NCBI RefSeq assembly: GCF_018691265.1
Contig: NW_024881322.1
Location: forward strand, 806,001-870,000
DNA length: 64,000 bases
DNA from: Tyto alba
Lineage: Eukaryota > Chordata > Aves > Strigiformes > Tytonidae
Direction of reading: 5' to 3'
Program-made: the position numbers and the translations under genes
Notes under the pieces: model-generated
Seen by the model: only the letters and a program-made list of their open reading frames with translations
Told to the model about the DNA's origin: nothing
The model's database searches: none
Shown here: positions 13,701 through 24,989 of the stretch, one piece after another
Position numbering within the stretch: position 1 is the first letter of the stretch
Layout of the letters: the number at the start of each line of letters is the position of its first letter

Positions 13701-16700
13701 GACATTTGTCCAGTTTTTCATACACCTGTTCTTCTTGCAACTTTTCAGTGTCTTGAAGGAACAGGAAGTCTCAGTCTAACCAGGCCCACTCATTCACTAA
13801 AAAAAGAGTAAGAGATCAGTACCTCTTCAAGACACACGGTTTCCATTAGAAGAAGACTGCTTAATATCACAATTGCAATTCTACTTCATAAAGCAGGAAA
13901 AAAAACACATAGTAGATTAAGGAATTTAATCCTCTTTTATGACTTTTTTTTTTTTTTCCCACTTTAAGGTAGCTTTTTTAAATTATGTCCAACAAAGGAA
14001 AACACAGATCTGATGTTTAGATCTGAACCTTTCAAACTTGTTCTAACTCAAGCAGCCTTTACACTAATTTTGCTAATGCCCTTTTTTATTACTTGCTGAA
14101 AAAAAAATACCAGAATTGCTTAGATGTGTATAGTGTAAAAAACCCACAATTTATCATCTTAAAGCAATAAAAAATTAAAAATAGTACTTTACTTTCTGTG
14201 ACAAAGTGTATTTATATGTAAATTGGAATTGCATTAAGACGCAGACAGCATTTTAAAATAACTCTATTAAATTAAACTAGATGAGCTGGTATTACAGAAA
14301 AAGTTTAATGACATGCACTTCAAAACGTAACTTAAAAGGACTTAGTTCATAAGAGCAAAAGCATTTGCAATCACACTGAAGTTTTAAAACTAGCAGCTCT
14401 GATCCTCACTTATCAGGCATGGGAGGAATCTTTCCCCAATTTTCACATCAACCTTTTGAGCATTCATTACCGAGCTACTTGAAGAAAATGGCAAGAAAAC
14501 ATCTTTTGAACAAAAATTACTATTACTAAGAGCTGGTCTATCACTTTGCTTCTGAGGAATGCTATTCTGTTATGTTCATAAAAACAACAAACATTTGGTA
14601 TATTTAATCTTGACACCTCTGTTGGTTGCTAGAACTTAAATTATACTTTAAATTTTAGTATTTATTCTCAAAGTTCAGTAAAAATATTTTACATGCCTTG
14701 ACTTAATATTCACTTCAAATTTGGGATATTAGCATTAAAATATGTTCTTCCAAATTACCTCAGCTTCACTACATATATCTAAGAGGATACCACTAGGTCT
14801 CCAAGCACACAATTTTTAAAACAGGCTTCTTCACACAGACACTTTTAGAACTATATATTTTTTCTTAGTCTGCTTTTGAAAACTTTCCAACTACCTATAT
14901 AGTGCAGAAGAATATTTTTTTTTTTTTTGTGGGTGACCTGCAAGAAATTTACTATTTTAAATGAGGGAAATAAGTTTTCTGTACCAGTTTTTCACTTCCA
15001 AGTTCTGTCTCTAGAATATGTATAAAACCCAAATGCAGGGATGGAATCTCTCTCATCCATCAGCTATGAATCACATGTGCTACTTTCAGTTAATTGAAAT
15101 ATAAACATGCATTTGAAGACTGCTTGTGCATATAGACACACAAAACAGTTTACATGTAAAGTAAAAATCTACTTCTAGATAATCAAGTCTATGAAAATAA
15201 AATACTAGATTTAAATGGCAATTTTTTTCAAACCTAAAGTGCCTACCTTAGACTACTAGTATGCTCTTTTATTTGGAAAGGTTACTTTATCTGTCCAAAT
15301 AAAGTAATTCCGTACTTACTCTTTAATACAGTGTAGGTCACTTAGAAATTAAACACATACACGCACAAATCTAGACATAGAGAGCATTAACAGAGGACAC
15401 GTGCCTGAAAGTGCATCTTCCCCACCAAACACCTAAAGGAATCCCTCTGCCTATTTTTTTAGATCAATTCCCAGCCTCCCACCCCGAAGATACACGTTCC
15501 TTCCTACAAGTGTTCATTACAGTTTAGTTCCCCACTTCTACGCATCCAGCATTGTTTCACCTGCACTACCACAGGTTTTCCTCCCAGCTCAGAATACACG
15601 GGGCATGTTATTGAGCTGCATGACTGGCTCGGTTGCAGTCAAAGAGGTAGCCCCGATCTTGTTCCACCACCAAGCCTCTACCTGATATCATCTCTGTCAG
15701 TCCTTTGACCCTGCATTATTCAGCTCTCTAACAAGGAGAAGACTGGACCAGTGAGAAGATGACAACAGTATTTCAGTGGGTGGTGATGTAGAGGATAAGA
15801 GGTAACAACTTTCTTTTGCCAGGCAGGCCATAGCATCTAATGAATCCCTCTGCAGAACTCTTGTGTTTGACTCACCAAATTGAGACACAAACATTCCCCT
15901 CTAAAGCTAGAATTTTCTGGAGAGCTGTCACATCTCTGCAACACTGCTTCCTTAAGGGCACCCCAATCAGAAATTCAACAAGAGCAAGAGGGAATGATGT
16001 TTCCCCTCAACTGTTGATATGCTACATAGTTCAAAGCCTACAAAATGCATTATGTTTAGTAAATAGTAATATATTGGGCCACCTACTTCAGATCTGACCT
16101 CCCTTCCACTGTATAACAGTTAAAAAAAAAAAAAAAAAAAAAACAAAAACGAGGGGAGGGAACAGCCTGCAGGGCACAAAAAACAAACAGTTGTCTGGTC
16201 AACAAAATAGCAAAAGAAAAGATACTTCTAAAAAGCCACAGAAGACCACTGAAGCAAGACTTGGCAACAATGCCAGACTTTTTCTTTTTTTTTCCCCCCT
16301 CTGCAGATACCACAATATAGCAGAGGAAAGATAAAACAGTAACTAACAGTTTATGCAACAACTGTTACATATGACAACTGTGTTCTAGGCCTAGCTTCAG
16401 CCAGCAAAGAAACAGAAGGCCTCACCCAGAGAAAGAAATGGGAAGAACACAAAGCTAATTCTGAGCTTTAACCTGGGTCTAGAGGGGCAACTAAAGAGGT
16501 CTAGGATCTTTTGATACTAGTAGAGCGGTAATAAACAGTAATAAAAAGAATAAAAAATAACTATTTACACCTGGTTCACCCCTAGAACAGTATGTTTATT
16601 TCTAAAAAGTGAAGATTTGATTAGGATTTGGTCATATTTCTAGTCATATTTGCTTAACCGTTTGTCCTTCAGGCAGGCAGTAACATACTACAACTCTCGG

Positions 16701-19700
16701 ACACCCTGCCACATCCCAACACTCCTCCTCCAAGCACTCGAGGGACCTCCTGCCCTGCTCCTGCCCCAAATCCCCTGCTCCCAACCCAGAGCAATGGCTG
16801 AACCTCACTATACAGCGGCGTCGGGCAGGTCCTTCGTGCAGGAAAGACCCAGTTCAGATTTCTGATGCAATAAACCTTACCCATAAAGTTAGAAACCCAC
16901 CTAGTGCAGAATCCATAACAAGTGAGTTATGGCATATCACTGGAAATTATCACACATTACTCAAAAGAAAGATTTGCTTTAATCCTCTTGGAACAATTTA
17001 TTGAAAGCCAAGTCAAACTGAAAGCTAACCCTTTATTACAGTTAAGGAGTATTTGTTTTTAAATAAAATGATAAAAGAAGGACAAGGTCCCTTTAACAGA
17101 AGTATGGGGGGGGACTTTATTTGTTAAGGGGTTTTTGTTTCATTTGATTTCTTTTGAGTCTACTGTCCTATCTTCTCTATTACATATATATTCTTTCCAT
17201 TTGAAAAAAAAAAAAAAAAAACGACAACATTAAGTTAAAAGTTATTTTCAAGGTAAACTTTGAAACTGCTGAGAAGTGCTAATAACCAAATTTAGAATAT
17301 TTGAAAGGTTGCTATCTTTTCACTTACCAATATACAGCTACTGTATTTATTCAAACCAAGTATGAACCCGTATAAACCAAATATATATGTTATTTCCATT
17401 CTATTCCGTTCAAAAAGCACACAGATCTGATTTAATTATTTTTTTTTTTTCAAAAAAAAGGTCACATTAACACTCAGTATATATTTACTTTACGCTAGCA
17501 TTTCCTAGAACTGAAACCTAACCCTTTCACAAAGGGCAGGAAAATAGAAGTAGTGTTCAAAGTCTTTAACTATTATCAAGAGTCTCAGCTTTCATTTATC
17601 AGGTTCGTGTAGCTCTTGGGGTTGAGGAGAAAGCCTTGAAAACATTGACAGAAGTAACTGATGAAAGTTTGCTTGTTTGAACTACTTTTCCATAGCTTTG
17701 TGGGCATTACCATTTTATCAGAACCACCACACTTCAGAGTGTTACTTGCAATGACTTCACTTTCACTATAAAAGACATTTATATATATATATATAAGAGT
17801 ACTATTATTGTACTATTATGAGAGATAATTTTCTGTAGTCCCTAAACACAAAGAAAGACTGAAGAATTACTACTTCTGTTCAAAGCTTTTCTAGCAAGTG
17901 CCACTATGTTTCACCAGTTAAAACTCCTCTAGTTACAAAACCATGCTTTCGCAACTAACTCTTAATACAACTTCACACTTTTGTGGGTGACCCTTGGAAA
18001 TCATCCACCAAAGGTCATTAATACCGATCTGTTGGTCAAAACTCCACCTTCTACCAACTAATAGAGTGGGGAGCTGCAAGTTGATTTAAAAAAAAAAAAA
18101 AAATCAGCAAACAAACAAGAAAAACCCTGCTACTAAAAAAGATAACTAGTACACTTGATAAATCAGAGGTTATGTTGTTTTTTTTTTCAGTTACATAATG
18201 CTAGATGATTTTCCCAATAAACATTTTCAATTGATATACTCTCATGTGTCCCCATCACTGGTAATTGTGCCTACTTACCAGCTAGCCCCTGCTAGTTATG
18301 TTTCTTTAAATTCTGTTCCTGGTAGCTGAAAACAGATGACTTACTTCTTGTTTCCATAAACATTTAATTAATTTTGCTTTTAAAAGTAGAAGTTGGTATC
18401 CCCTGATGCTTGCATGATGTTCTCATTATCAAATTCACTCTCAGGTAAATTCTCTACCACAAGAAGTACCCTTCCTTTTTCGTAACTGCATGTAATTCTT
18501 TCCCAGTTAATTGAACTGATGAGCAAGAATGCTGTTTAAATCACAATTACAGCTAAAGTTATAAATAAAACTCTTTGTAAAAATGTGAGCACGAGGTTAC
18601 ACACATAGGATTTGCTAGTTTGAAACACGAATTAAAATCCCACGAAGTTTTAAATGTTTCCTCATCTTTAGAACTAGACTTACTTCTGTTACCCTTTAAT
18701 TTTTTAACTCATGGTCTCATTAAGAAACCACTAACAACAACACAAAACGCATTACTCAGAAAGTAAGCATCCTCACGGTTCCAACACAATAGTAAAAAGT
18801 CTAAAAAAAACCCATCAAGGTAGTTTCAAAACAACATACAACCCAATAGCAAGTAGTTGCATAGCCAGCAGATATGGTAAGCAGATTAAAACCAGACGGC
18901 TGAAACTATTCCTGTCCCTAGCTCTGTGTATCTCATCCTCAAGGCCAGCGTACGATAGCTACTCGTGAACCACTGCCTGAACCAACATTTTTTTCAACCT
19001 GGCATGCCAAACCAGTTGCTAGCCACTGCCCCATCCATTTTGGTGCCACAACAGTATTGATCTTTCTTCTGCCAGTGTTTTACAGCTGACGCTGAACAAG
19101 TTTGGCTGTAGGAACTGGCTCAGAAGTCCTATCTTCATCATTTAAAATGCACGTGATAGAAAGAAACAATGTCCTACTGTTTTCTAAAAAAAAAAAATAA
19201 AAAAAAAAATTTAAAAAAAATGCAAACAGTTTTAACTAAAATCTAATCACTTCCCTGCAACTACTCTGAATGGACAAAAACACTTCAATTTTTACTGTTT
19301 TTAGCAAAGGAAAAGTTTGATTATTTCCAGTTGTAGGAAACTGTCGACTCACCATAATTTCATCCCCATTACATTTAAGAACATGTTTCATTAAAAATGC
19401 CTACTCAGTGATTTTCACACTTCATTCTGCAGTTTTCTCTATGAGCTGTAAAACTTTCAATTACTTGATCCAACCTAGCCAGTAAAAATCTTAATTCTGA
19501 AGAGCCATCCAAAGACCACAGTTGATAAAAATCACATAGTATTGCAGGAAGGAGAATAGTTTTAGTTTCTCTACTTTGGCTGTTCCCATATCTAAACTGT
19601 CTAATCTCAAGTGGCACACTCAAAAACTTGTTCATTTTTTATATACCTTTCCATGCTGCCGGCTTCTTAAAATGAAAAAGAGAATTACCAACATAAAATG

Positions 19701-21087
19701 CAGTAATTAGAGCCACAGAAATAGTACCCCACCAGAACACCTACGAATTGTTCACCCCAATTACACTATTCACATTCTTTTACAACAGCCCAAAGACGTA
19801 GAAAGACACAAGACAATAACAAGTTTGCTATTATTCTCTTTAACATGCCTTATTAAAAGTTCCTAACTCTGTAAAGCATATGCATCTGATTAAAGATGCA
19901 GCTACCTCACCATCTATCTACCAAGATACACTGTCTTCTGCTTAAACATTAAAGAAGCTACCCTCTTTTGAACCCTGCACTGGACAAGAGGAAGTCAGGG
20001 AAGTTACCGACTGGCCAAACCAGACCCCTTCAGGTCACCTTTGCTCCTCCTTCCTCAGGTCCAAATCCAGGGAGCACCCACTACTACTGCAGGCGAGGGC
20101 AGCACCCCTCTGCACTGTAAATACGGGCTGATATTCTCAGGGGACTTCGAAACGGCCCAAAACGATTCACCAGATCTCGAGTCAGTTATCACCTGCACCC
20201 TCTCAAATCTCATTACTTCTGACCAATTCATGAAAAGCAGTAAAAAAAAAAAAAAAAAACCAAACAAACAAAAAACAAACAACAACAAGACAAACAAACC
20301 AAACAAACCACCAACAACAAAACAAAACCAAAAAAAACCACAACACCTTCTTGTCCCTGTTACAGAGTTACAACTTTTGGCAGATAATGAAGTTTAATGC
20401 CAAGACACAAAGTCCAGCACACGGCTCCAGCTCCCTGAGTATCCCTGAACGCCTCCTCATTGCCCACCTTGAAACTTACGAACTTCAGGCATTGTCTTTG
20501 CAGACAGTCGGGAAAGAAGCTGGGATCAACATACAGCCCCCCTTGGTAGCCCGCAGGGATTCTGCTCTAGCCTCGAGAGGCAGTAAGTGCGACTTTCACA
20601 GGACGACAGACAGACAGACAGACAGACACCTCACTTCGCAAGACAGTAACTCCGAAACAGCCCTGCTGACCCACCCACTCCCTTCAAAGCAGAAGCTCCT
20701 TCCTTCCCGTCTGTTTGCTCGCAGAATAAGCTTTTCCCTGCAGTCCCGAGCCCCAGACGAGCCCCCCCACACCTGCAAACCCCCCAGTCCCAAGCCCAGG
20801 CTGCCTTCCCCCCCCCCCGCGCCCCGGACCCCCCCGCCGAGCGGCTCGGAAGCGCTTCCCCCTTTGACGCCAGCCGCCAGTTTCTTCCTCGTTTAAAAAG
20901 CCAACCCGCGCTCCGTCCACACACACACAAGGGAGGCGAAAAGAAATCATTTTTTTAAAAAAAAAAAAAAAAAAGGGGGGGGGGGCAAAACGCACAAACA
21001 AAAAACCACAACCCCGCAACTTACCACCCAAGTCAGTCCCCCGCTGCCGCCTCCTCCTCCTCCTCCTCCTCCTCCAGACTTTGCCAT
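1618..21087 (-). CDS. TOP2B: TOP2B, DNA topoisomerase II beta, N-terminal part (coding exons 1-3; gene continues left)
   Basis: Gene-level entry. The enzyme passes one DNA duplex through a transient double-strand break in another, using ATP, in the nucleus of (mainly differentiated) cells. Three coding exons join in consistent phase: 21025-21087, 2401-2574 and 1618-1708. They encode about 109 residues: a short low-complexity N-terminus, then the start of the GHKL ATPase domain with RPDTYIGSVEPLTQ and DVGMNCREVTFVPGLYKIFD. The beta paralogue is favoured over TOP2A by the MAKSGG start, the LTWV exon end, the TLFD insert and MNCREV (TOP2A, as I recall it, reads INYREV). The last exon ends inside the codon for the V that follows DEIL, so the ATP/Mg-binding N-box continues in an exon left of the window. 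Order and orientation relative to NGLY1 match the known vertebrate synteny. Identification is very secure; the remaining domains (transducer, TOPRIM, breakage-reunion) are not in the window. Confidence 0.96.
1709..2400 (-). other. TOP2B: TOP2B intron 2
   Basis: A 692-bp AT-rich intron bounded by GTAAGT at 2400 and TAG at 1709. It includes short TATA/TACA-rich stretches around 2070-2130. No other feature seen. Confidence 0.85.
2401..2574 (-). CDS. TOP2B: TOP2B coding exon 2 (TLFD insert plus start of ATPase domain)
   Basis: Fifty-eight codons, phase 0 at both ends. It runs from TLFDNQINASKKEDS through KKMSVERVYQKKTQLEHILL to RPDTYIGSVEPLTQ. The acceptor is a long T-run followed by CAG; the donor is CAG|GTAAGT. 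The last 30 or so residues are the conserved N-terminal strap and first strand of the type II topoisomerase ATPase domain. The first six codons end in AATCAG, a second possible acceptor at 2557-2558 that would start the exon at 2556 and drop TLFDNQ. This mirrors the known human beta-1/beta-2 isoform pair. Confidence 0.95.
6975..7865 (-). mobile_element. CR1 LINE, 5'-truncated, 3' part of ORF2 plus 3'UTR
   Basis: A block of very high GC set sharply in AT-rich intron. Minus-strand translation gives the C-terminal part of the CR1 ORF2 reverse-transcriptase polyprotein: NLVGFNKAKGKVL, GSSPEEKDLGVLV, ELLERGQRRP (in a second frame), FSLEKRRLRGD and APSLEGLKARLDGA. The 3' end is at about 6975, where the sequence reads as the reverse complement of the CR1 tail (CAACTC...TTCTGTGATT). 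The 5' end is truncated near 7865. It lies in the sense direction of TOP2B. One frame is open for most of the element, but a frameshift in the middle moves the homology between frames, so it is not functional. Confidence 0.88.
8838..8905. repeat. A/C-rich, G-poor low-complexity tract
   Basis: A stretch of CAAC, CAAA and ACCC units almost lacking G on the plus strand, so T/G-rich in the TOP2B transcript. Composition only; no known function. Similar tracts occur at 20237-20345 and 22309-22372. Confidence 0.6.
20237..20345. repeat. A/C-rich low-complexity tract (CAAA-type)
   Basis: Starts with a run of 18 or so A, then irregular CAAA, CCAA and CAAC units to about 20345, with almost no G or T. 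On the transcribed minus strand this is a long TTTG-type tract about 680 bp inside TOP2B intron 1 from the donor. Confidence 0.75.
20605..20628. repeat. (GACA)6 microsatellite
   Basis: Six perfect GACA units just inside the CpG-rich zone of TOP2B intron 1. Probably length-polymorphic. Confidence 0.9.
21025..21087 (-). CDS. TOP2B: TOP2B coding exon 1 (start codon, poly-glycine N-terminus)
   Basis: Reads MAKSG, then glycines, SGG and LTWV: 21 codons ending in phase 0 at a strong donor (GTG|GTAAGT). The ATG at 21087-21085 has a good vertebrate context (A at -3, G at +4) and matches the known TOP2B start MAKSGG. Ten consecutive glycines are encoded by eight GGA codons followed by two GGC codons, where the human protein has a broken Gly/Ala-rich stretch. 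The reading frame stays open far upstream through the CpG island, but that sequence is simple-repeat DNA and is read here as 5'UTR. The exon is small and separated from exon 2 by about 18.4 kb. Confidence 0.93.
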
Positions 21088-21225
21088 TTTCTGCCCGTTT
21101 CTCCTCAGCCGAGGCGAGGGCGCACGGAGGCAACCGAGAGGGCCGGCACCGACACCGACACCGAGCCTCGCCGCGCCCGCCCTCCGCGCTTCGCCCCGGG
21201 AGCCGCCGCAGCCCCTCGCCCGCCG

Positions 21226-21236
<11 letters not shown>

Positions 21237-21266
<30 letters not shown>
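21237..21266. repeat. (CA)15 microsatellite in the probable TOP2B 5'UTR
   Basis: Fifteen uninterrupted CA units on the plus strand, (TG)n in the transcript, about 150 bp upstream of the TOP2B ATG. Confidence 0.92.
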
Positions 21267-21269
<3 letters not shown>

Positions 21270-21384
21270 CCGAGCCCCCCGCCCCGGCTTCTAGTTCATG
21301 GCGGGGAGCGCGGCCGAGGCGAAGGAAAACAACCCGCCGCGCTGGGCGAGGGCTCCGACCCGCGGCGGGCAGGAAAGCGCCCGC

Positions 21385-21440
21385 CGGGGAAGGGAAGGGC
21401 CGGGGAAGGGAAGGGCCGGGGAAGGGCCGGGGAAGGGCGG
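21385..21440. repeat. GGGGAAGGGAAGGGCC tandem, G-quadruplex-prone
   Basis: Imperfect repeats of a G-rich unit with many runs of three to four G separated by AA or CC, within the TOP2B promoter island. The G-rich strand is the plus strand, which is the template strand for TOP2B. Confidence 0.75.
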
Positions 21441-21814
21441 GCAGCCGAGGGGGCCGCGCCGCCCGCACAAAAGCGCCCTGCCGCCGCCCGCGCTCCGACC
21501 GGAGGCCGGGCGGGCCCGGCCGGGCCTGCGGCTCTCGCTGCTTTAAAGGGACGGCCGGCCCCTTTCCCCCGCGGCGGCGGCGGCGGCGGCAACAACAGCC
21601 GCCGCTATCGCCGCCTCCCTCCTCCCCCTTCTCCTCCCCCCGCAGCCACAAAGGCCCGGAAAACAGATTAATAATAAAAAAATCTCCCCCCGCCCGCGCC
21701 GTGCCTTCCCTCCCCCCCCCCCCGCGCGCGCGCGCGCACCCGGCACGCGTAGTGCCCTCACAGGCCCCGCCCCTCACGCACGGCACGCACGCACCGCCCG
21801 GCCCCGCCCCGCTG

Positions 21815-21853
21815 CCCGGTCCCGGTCCCGGTCCCGGTCCCCCCCCCCCCCCC
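21815..21853. repeat. (CCCGGT)4 followed by poly-C
   Basis: Four CCCGGT hexamer units pass into a run of about 15 C. Simple repeat in the TOP2B promoter island. Confidence 0.8.
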
Positions 21854-21931
21854 GCCGCTGCCGCCGCCGCCTCCCGCCCCGAGCCGCGACCGCCGCGCCC
21901 CCCCCCCCCGCCCCGGTCGTGAGCCGGCCCG

Positions 21932-21972
21932 CCAATCACTCGCGGGAGGCGGGCAGGCTGCGAGGGGCCAAT
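21932..21972 (-). promoter_or_regulatory. TOP2B: Paired inverted CCAAT boxes (candidate NF-Y sites)
   Basis: CCAAT occurs at 21932-21936 and 21968-21972 on the plus strand. Both are therefore inverted (ATTGG) relative to leftward TOP2B transcription and lie 36 bp apart. Inverted CCAAT boxes bound by NF-Y are an established element of topoisomerase II gene promoters. Binding here is inference. Confidence 0.6.
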
Positions 21973-22004
21973 GGGAGAAGGGGAAGGAGCGGCGGCCGCG
22001 CTGA

Positions 22005-22012
22005 GACGTCAC
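22005..22012. promoter_or_regulatory. CRE-like ATF/CREB motif
   Basis: GACGTCAC, reading GTGACGTC on the minus strand: seven bases of the CRE palindrome plus one. It lies 33 bp from the nearer CCAAT motif, a common arrangement in CpG-island promoters. Function is inferred. Confidence 0.45.
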
Positions 22013-22038
22013 CGCGCGTGGCAACAGGGAGGGCGGGC

Positions 22039-22062
22039 GGGGGGGGGGGGGGGGGGGGGGGG
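22039..22062. repeat. Homopolymer run of 24 G
   Basis: An uninterrupted G run, preceded by GGGAGGGCGGGCG. Likely unstable, G-quadruplex-forming and error-prone in sequencing, so its true length is uncertain. Confidence 0.85.
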
Positions 22063-24989
22063 CGGACGCTTCGTGGGGGGAGCGCGCAGCGGCTTGTTCC
22101 CCGCGGCGGAGGGCGCGGGGCGGGCGGCCGCCCCCCCCCCCGGGTCCCGGCGGCAGCTGCGGCCGGGTTAAAGCCCCGGTGCTGCGGGCGGGAGAGTCGG
22201 CGAGGCCCTGCCCTCTCCTGGGCCGCGCTGCCCCGCTGCGGGGGCGCAGAATAAAGCACCCGCCGCTGTACGGAGCGCACACGCCTGCTCTGTATTTGCC
22301 GGTTTGGGGGGAAAAAAAACAAGCAAACAAACAAAAAAAAAACCAACAAAAAACAAACCAAACCACCACCCTGTGGTGCAATTTAGCATCTACTTCCTAG
22401 GCCTAAAGGAGGCGTGCGTACAAAGCCTAAAATTCACATTATTTTAAATATGAACATGAAAAATATTTACAGTTTAAGACACTTTCTACCAAAAGTAAAA
22501 TATATATAGCCATAAATATTATGGTCATAGATTTTTGACAACCTTAAAAAAAAAAGAAAACAAACCAAACTTAGTTTCATGACCTGCAGCTTCTGTTAGT
22601 AATTTTCGTTTTGCCGTGTGAAATGCAGAAGACCTGCCTAGTCCACCCTGCTCCACTCCTTGAATTATTCCCGATGTGAAGCCACTAAAGGAGGGATTAG
22701 TGGGAGCGCCACATCTGAGTTAGTAGACAAATTGGTATCTGAAGAAAATAATTTCAACTGAATAGTAATAATTTAAGGGGTTTTTTCCATTTGCAAAATG
22801 CTTTTGCTAAGAAGTAAAGGGATTGGAAATGGAGCAGCTGCCTTTGAGGAGTCAGTTATAATGTTCAATTATGCCTCAAGGGAAAGATCAGAAGAATTTC
22901 TAGTAAATATTGCTTATTTAGCATAATTTTACTCTGCCGGTTTCTAAGGAACCTATTAAACTAATATCTAAATGCTGCACAGGGATTACAGAAAAATAAT
23001 GGCATCTGCCTAGAAGGGACAGTAAGTTATCTGTTCCAGCCGGGTTTTATTGCGGCTGCAGGTACCTCTGAGCTGTGGTTTTCTTCTGGTGTAGGCTGTG
23101 TTTTTTTCTACTGCGGGCAAGATAAGAAAGTGTGTTTCTCGCAGAACAAGAATAAGGTAACACTTTCAGGGCTCAGCCTGGTGCTTCAGAGTTTTGGGCT
23201 TGTTGGTTAGAACGGGGATTTTTCCCCAACTCTCAAATTTTTGTGTAGGACCTGTTGAAATGAATCCTGCATGGTGAACCAGGAGCGCTGCAACGAACAG
23301 CGGGAGGACCGGAGAAAGCAGAATGAGTGTGAACAGTGTCTGTTCCAAGCTTTTTGCGTCGGTAGAGAACCGTTAATGTATAGGGCAGAAGCAGAACGGG
23401 TCACAAACACGAGGGTACTGCGCTCTCATTAGCTCCGGCTGTTTAGTCAACGGGCTGCTGCTGGTGGGGGAAGCGTGCCTTTTGCACTCATTTATCCTGA
23501 GCCAAGTAGAAGACAGAGATCTAGCTTGAAGGCAGCCAATTCTATACACATTAGAGAGAGACAAAGGGAGTTTCTTTCTTCTTAGCAGTTGCTGATCTTT
23601 GAATATGCATGGTCAGGCATGTTCACTCTGTGTGTCACGCTGGAGTACATACGGGGGGAGAGGACGTTTCTCCAAGCACCTCCTGCAGTCGGCTTTGCAA
23701 TTACATTGTCCAAGTTGCTCTTCATTTAATTCTCATCGTACACTGTGCTACCTGCATGGCGCGTTACTGGCTTATTGTTTATATTGGTTTTATCCTTAAT
23801 ACTTACCTGTGGATGTTGAGTGGTTGATTGCATTCCCAGCCGGGTGGGATTGCGTGACAGAGTTCTTACGAGACTACAAGCAGCTGCCTCTGGAGAGTTC
23901 AGAGGTGAAGAAGTGAAACTAGATTGCCCGTCGCATTTCAAGTGATCCCTGCTAAAGCAAACATAGAATTACCTTTAAGCACCATGACATTGTGATGGGA
24001 GTGGGATTTCTTTGCTGGGTGCCACCTGCCCCAATCATGCACTACCAGTTTATGTCAAATGCTTGACGCTTATTGTGTGACATTTTGTATTAATAATCCC
24101 CTCGAGATAATATACACAAAATTCCTGTTTCAGTGCATTGGAGACTTACTTGTTCTCATAGTTGGAGACCATAATCTAAATAGAAGTACCCTACAGACTT
24201 TCAAAACAATTGTCTACTTAAACCACTTTCACTACTGTTGTTAGTAAGCAAAATATTTGTCGTAACATTACGTTGTGTTTAATTATTTTAGCAGTAAGAC
24301 AGCTGTATGTATGATCTTTAAATATTTCCATATTTAATATGTACAAACTTCCCATCTACTGTAAGTTACCTGCTGCTTTTATTCTAGTTTACTTGCTGTT
24401 TACTAAAACCTTTTCTTTCTCCAGGGTTTTTCTGGGATCAGACTTAACGGGGCATAAAACTTGCCTATTTGTGAAACTATGCACATTTATCTATTCCAAG
24501 AACATACTCAGGTACCACCACTTACCTAAATGAGTGATCACAGCTCTCGGTTTACTGCATACTACACAGGAAAAAGCATAATCTGCAATTTTCATTGAAA
24601 ATATTTATGGAACTAAGTCGATACCCACTACACTATACATTCCACATTGTACATAGTTGTGATAAGGTATAAACAAATACTGCATATTTTAATGTCAAAT
24701 ATTTACATTTGCAAAAAAAGTAATTTCCATATTCTGGTGCATTTTCAAACGTCATCATAATTCATTAACACGATTGAGAAATAACCGATCAAATTATTGA
24801 GTAGGATTCCGATAGTGCAATATGACAACTATCGACACACCTGCGCTGCCTTGGCTGTGAGTGAAATTCAGGCCATGGTTCCGAGGCACTGGAGAAAAGC
24901 CTACCCATCGCTGGACCGTCCAATGATGTAAGTTTGGCCGGGCCATGCCTATTTTCACAACTGTATTTCAAACAGCTCCGCCGCACTGG

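Larger units (their letters stand above)
2575..21024 (-). other. TOP2B: TOP2B intron 1 (about 18.4 kb)
   Basis: Long first intron bounded by GTAAGT (21024) and CAG (2575-2576). Mostly AT-rich with many A- or T-runs, for example near 5840, 16120, 17205, 18090 and 19190, a short (TA)n near 17780 and a TAAA repeat near 6403. It contains the CR1 insertion at about 6975-7865. Apart from that element and a moderately GC-rich patch at 16660-16860, I see no coding exon, RNA gene or recognised repeat. The longest other ORF, 11074-11490 on the minus strand, resembles no family I know. Confidence 0.85.
20750..22260 (-). promoter_or_regulatory. TOP2B: TOP2B CpG island and promoter region
   Basis: A CpG-dense region spans the first coding exon and about 1.15 kb upstream of its ATG (21087). 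It is the expected housekeeping-type promoter for TOP2B, transcribed leftwards, with no clear TATA box. Visible elements: two inverted CCAAT motifs (21932-21936 and 21968-21972, on the plus strand), a GACGTCAC CRE-like site (22005-22012), many GC boxes (GGGCGG or CCGCCC) and a CG-alternating run near 21723-21737. The transcription start cannot be fixed by eye. If it lies just left of the CCAAT pair, the 5'UTR would be about 0.7-0.8 kb; a closer start is equally possible. Confidence 0.85.

Noticed and set aside
20947..21939. 330-codon minus-strand ORF running upstream of the TOP2B start
   Set aside because: Only its 21 codons from 21087 are real. The upstream part is Gly/Arg/Pro-rich translation of simple repeats and CpG island, and translation into intron 1 follows the donor.
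21921..22361. Possible divergent protein-coding gene to the right of the TOP2B promoter
   Set aside because: ORFs there are short, Gly/Arg/Ala-rich and confined to the CpG island; no exon can be linked further right.
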